A DNA stretch of 6,337 nucleotides from DASUMP01 sp036277635. Its GTDB lineage: Bacteria > Actinomycetota > Acidimicrobiia > IMCC26256 > PALSA-610. The stretch lies in contig DASUMP010000143.1 in the NCBI GenBank assembly GCA_036277635.1, positions 1 through 6,337 of the forward strand, given 5' to 3'. Under the pieces are notes generated by a model. It was not told the origin of the DNA and did no database searches. It saw only the letters and a program-made list of their open reading frames with translations. Below, piece after piece: positions 6,281 to 6,337 of the stretch. Numbering within the stretch: position 1 is the first letter of the stretch; every line of letters starts with the position of its first letter. The position numbers were made by a program, and so were the translations under genes.

Positions 6281-6337
6281 GGGACCGGCGCGCCGGCGCT
6301 GCAGACGAGCGGGCGCGCGCGAACTGACCCGGGGAAA

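Noticed and set aside
1..6337. A wholly new secretion or defence system
   Set aside because: Gene content and order match a known actinobacterial helicase/Tad neighbourhood. No phage, transposon, toxin-antitoxin or CRISPR signature was seen.

Overview
The window is GC-rich throughout, uses GTG starts freely and has almost no non-coding DNA, which points to a high-GC actinobacterium. The closest recognisable arrangement is the actinobacterial 'helicase/secretion neighbourhood', known in Mycobacterium tuberculosis as Rv3649 plus Rv3654c-Rv3660c. The small stand-alone CpaE-like protein would fit a deep-branching actinobacterium such as an acidimicrobial lineage, but that placement is a guess. 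No insertion sequences, CRISPR arrays, tRNAs or rRNAs were seen.

Layout. The left 1.8 kb (+ strand) holds the last 600 or so codons of a large DExH-box helicase with a C-terminal DUF1998-type cysteine cluster. The rest, read on the - strand from right to left, is one compact seven-gene Tad/Flp pilus operon: a CpaE/TadZ-like P-loop protein (6269-5574), the TadA/CpaF secretion ATPase (5577-4372), TadB (4375-3509), TadC (3512-2847), a small Flp-type prepilin (2792-2577), a TadE pseudopilin (2580-2173) and a TadE-like protein with an Ala-rich segment (2176-1808). Helicase and operon converge, and their stop codons touch with no base between them.

How the genes work together. TadA should be the cytoplasmic hexameric ATPase that drives the TadB/TadC inner-membrane platform. 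The platform would extrude the Flp-like subunit together with the minor pseudopilin TadE, after a prepilin peptidase (not in this window) removes their leaders. The CpaE-like protein would be the positioning or regulatory partner. Five of the six gene junctions in the operon are 4-base ATGA/GTGA overlaps. The only break is a 54-base gap with a strong ribosome-binding site in front of the pilin gene, which suggests separately boosted synthesis of the major subunit. The linked helicase resembles MrfA/YprA-type DNA-repair helicases. Its association with this operon recurs across Actinobacteria and has no settled explanation.

Novelty. The system as a whole is a known conserved neighbourhood. The points worth a second look are local: a hairpin-like inverted repeat over the abutting stop codons, the P-loop lysine missing from the CpaE-like protein and its uncertain N-terminus, the pilin-specific translation signal, and the unexplained helicase-pilus linkage.
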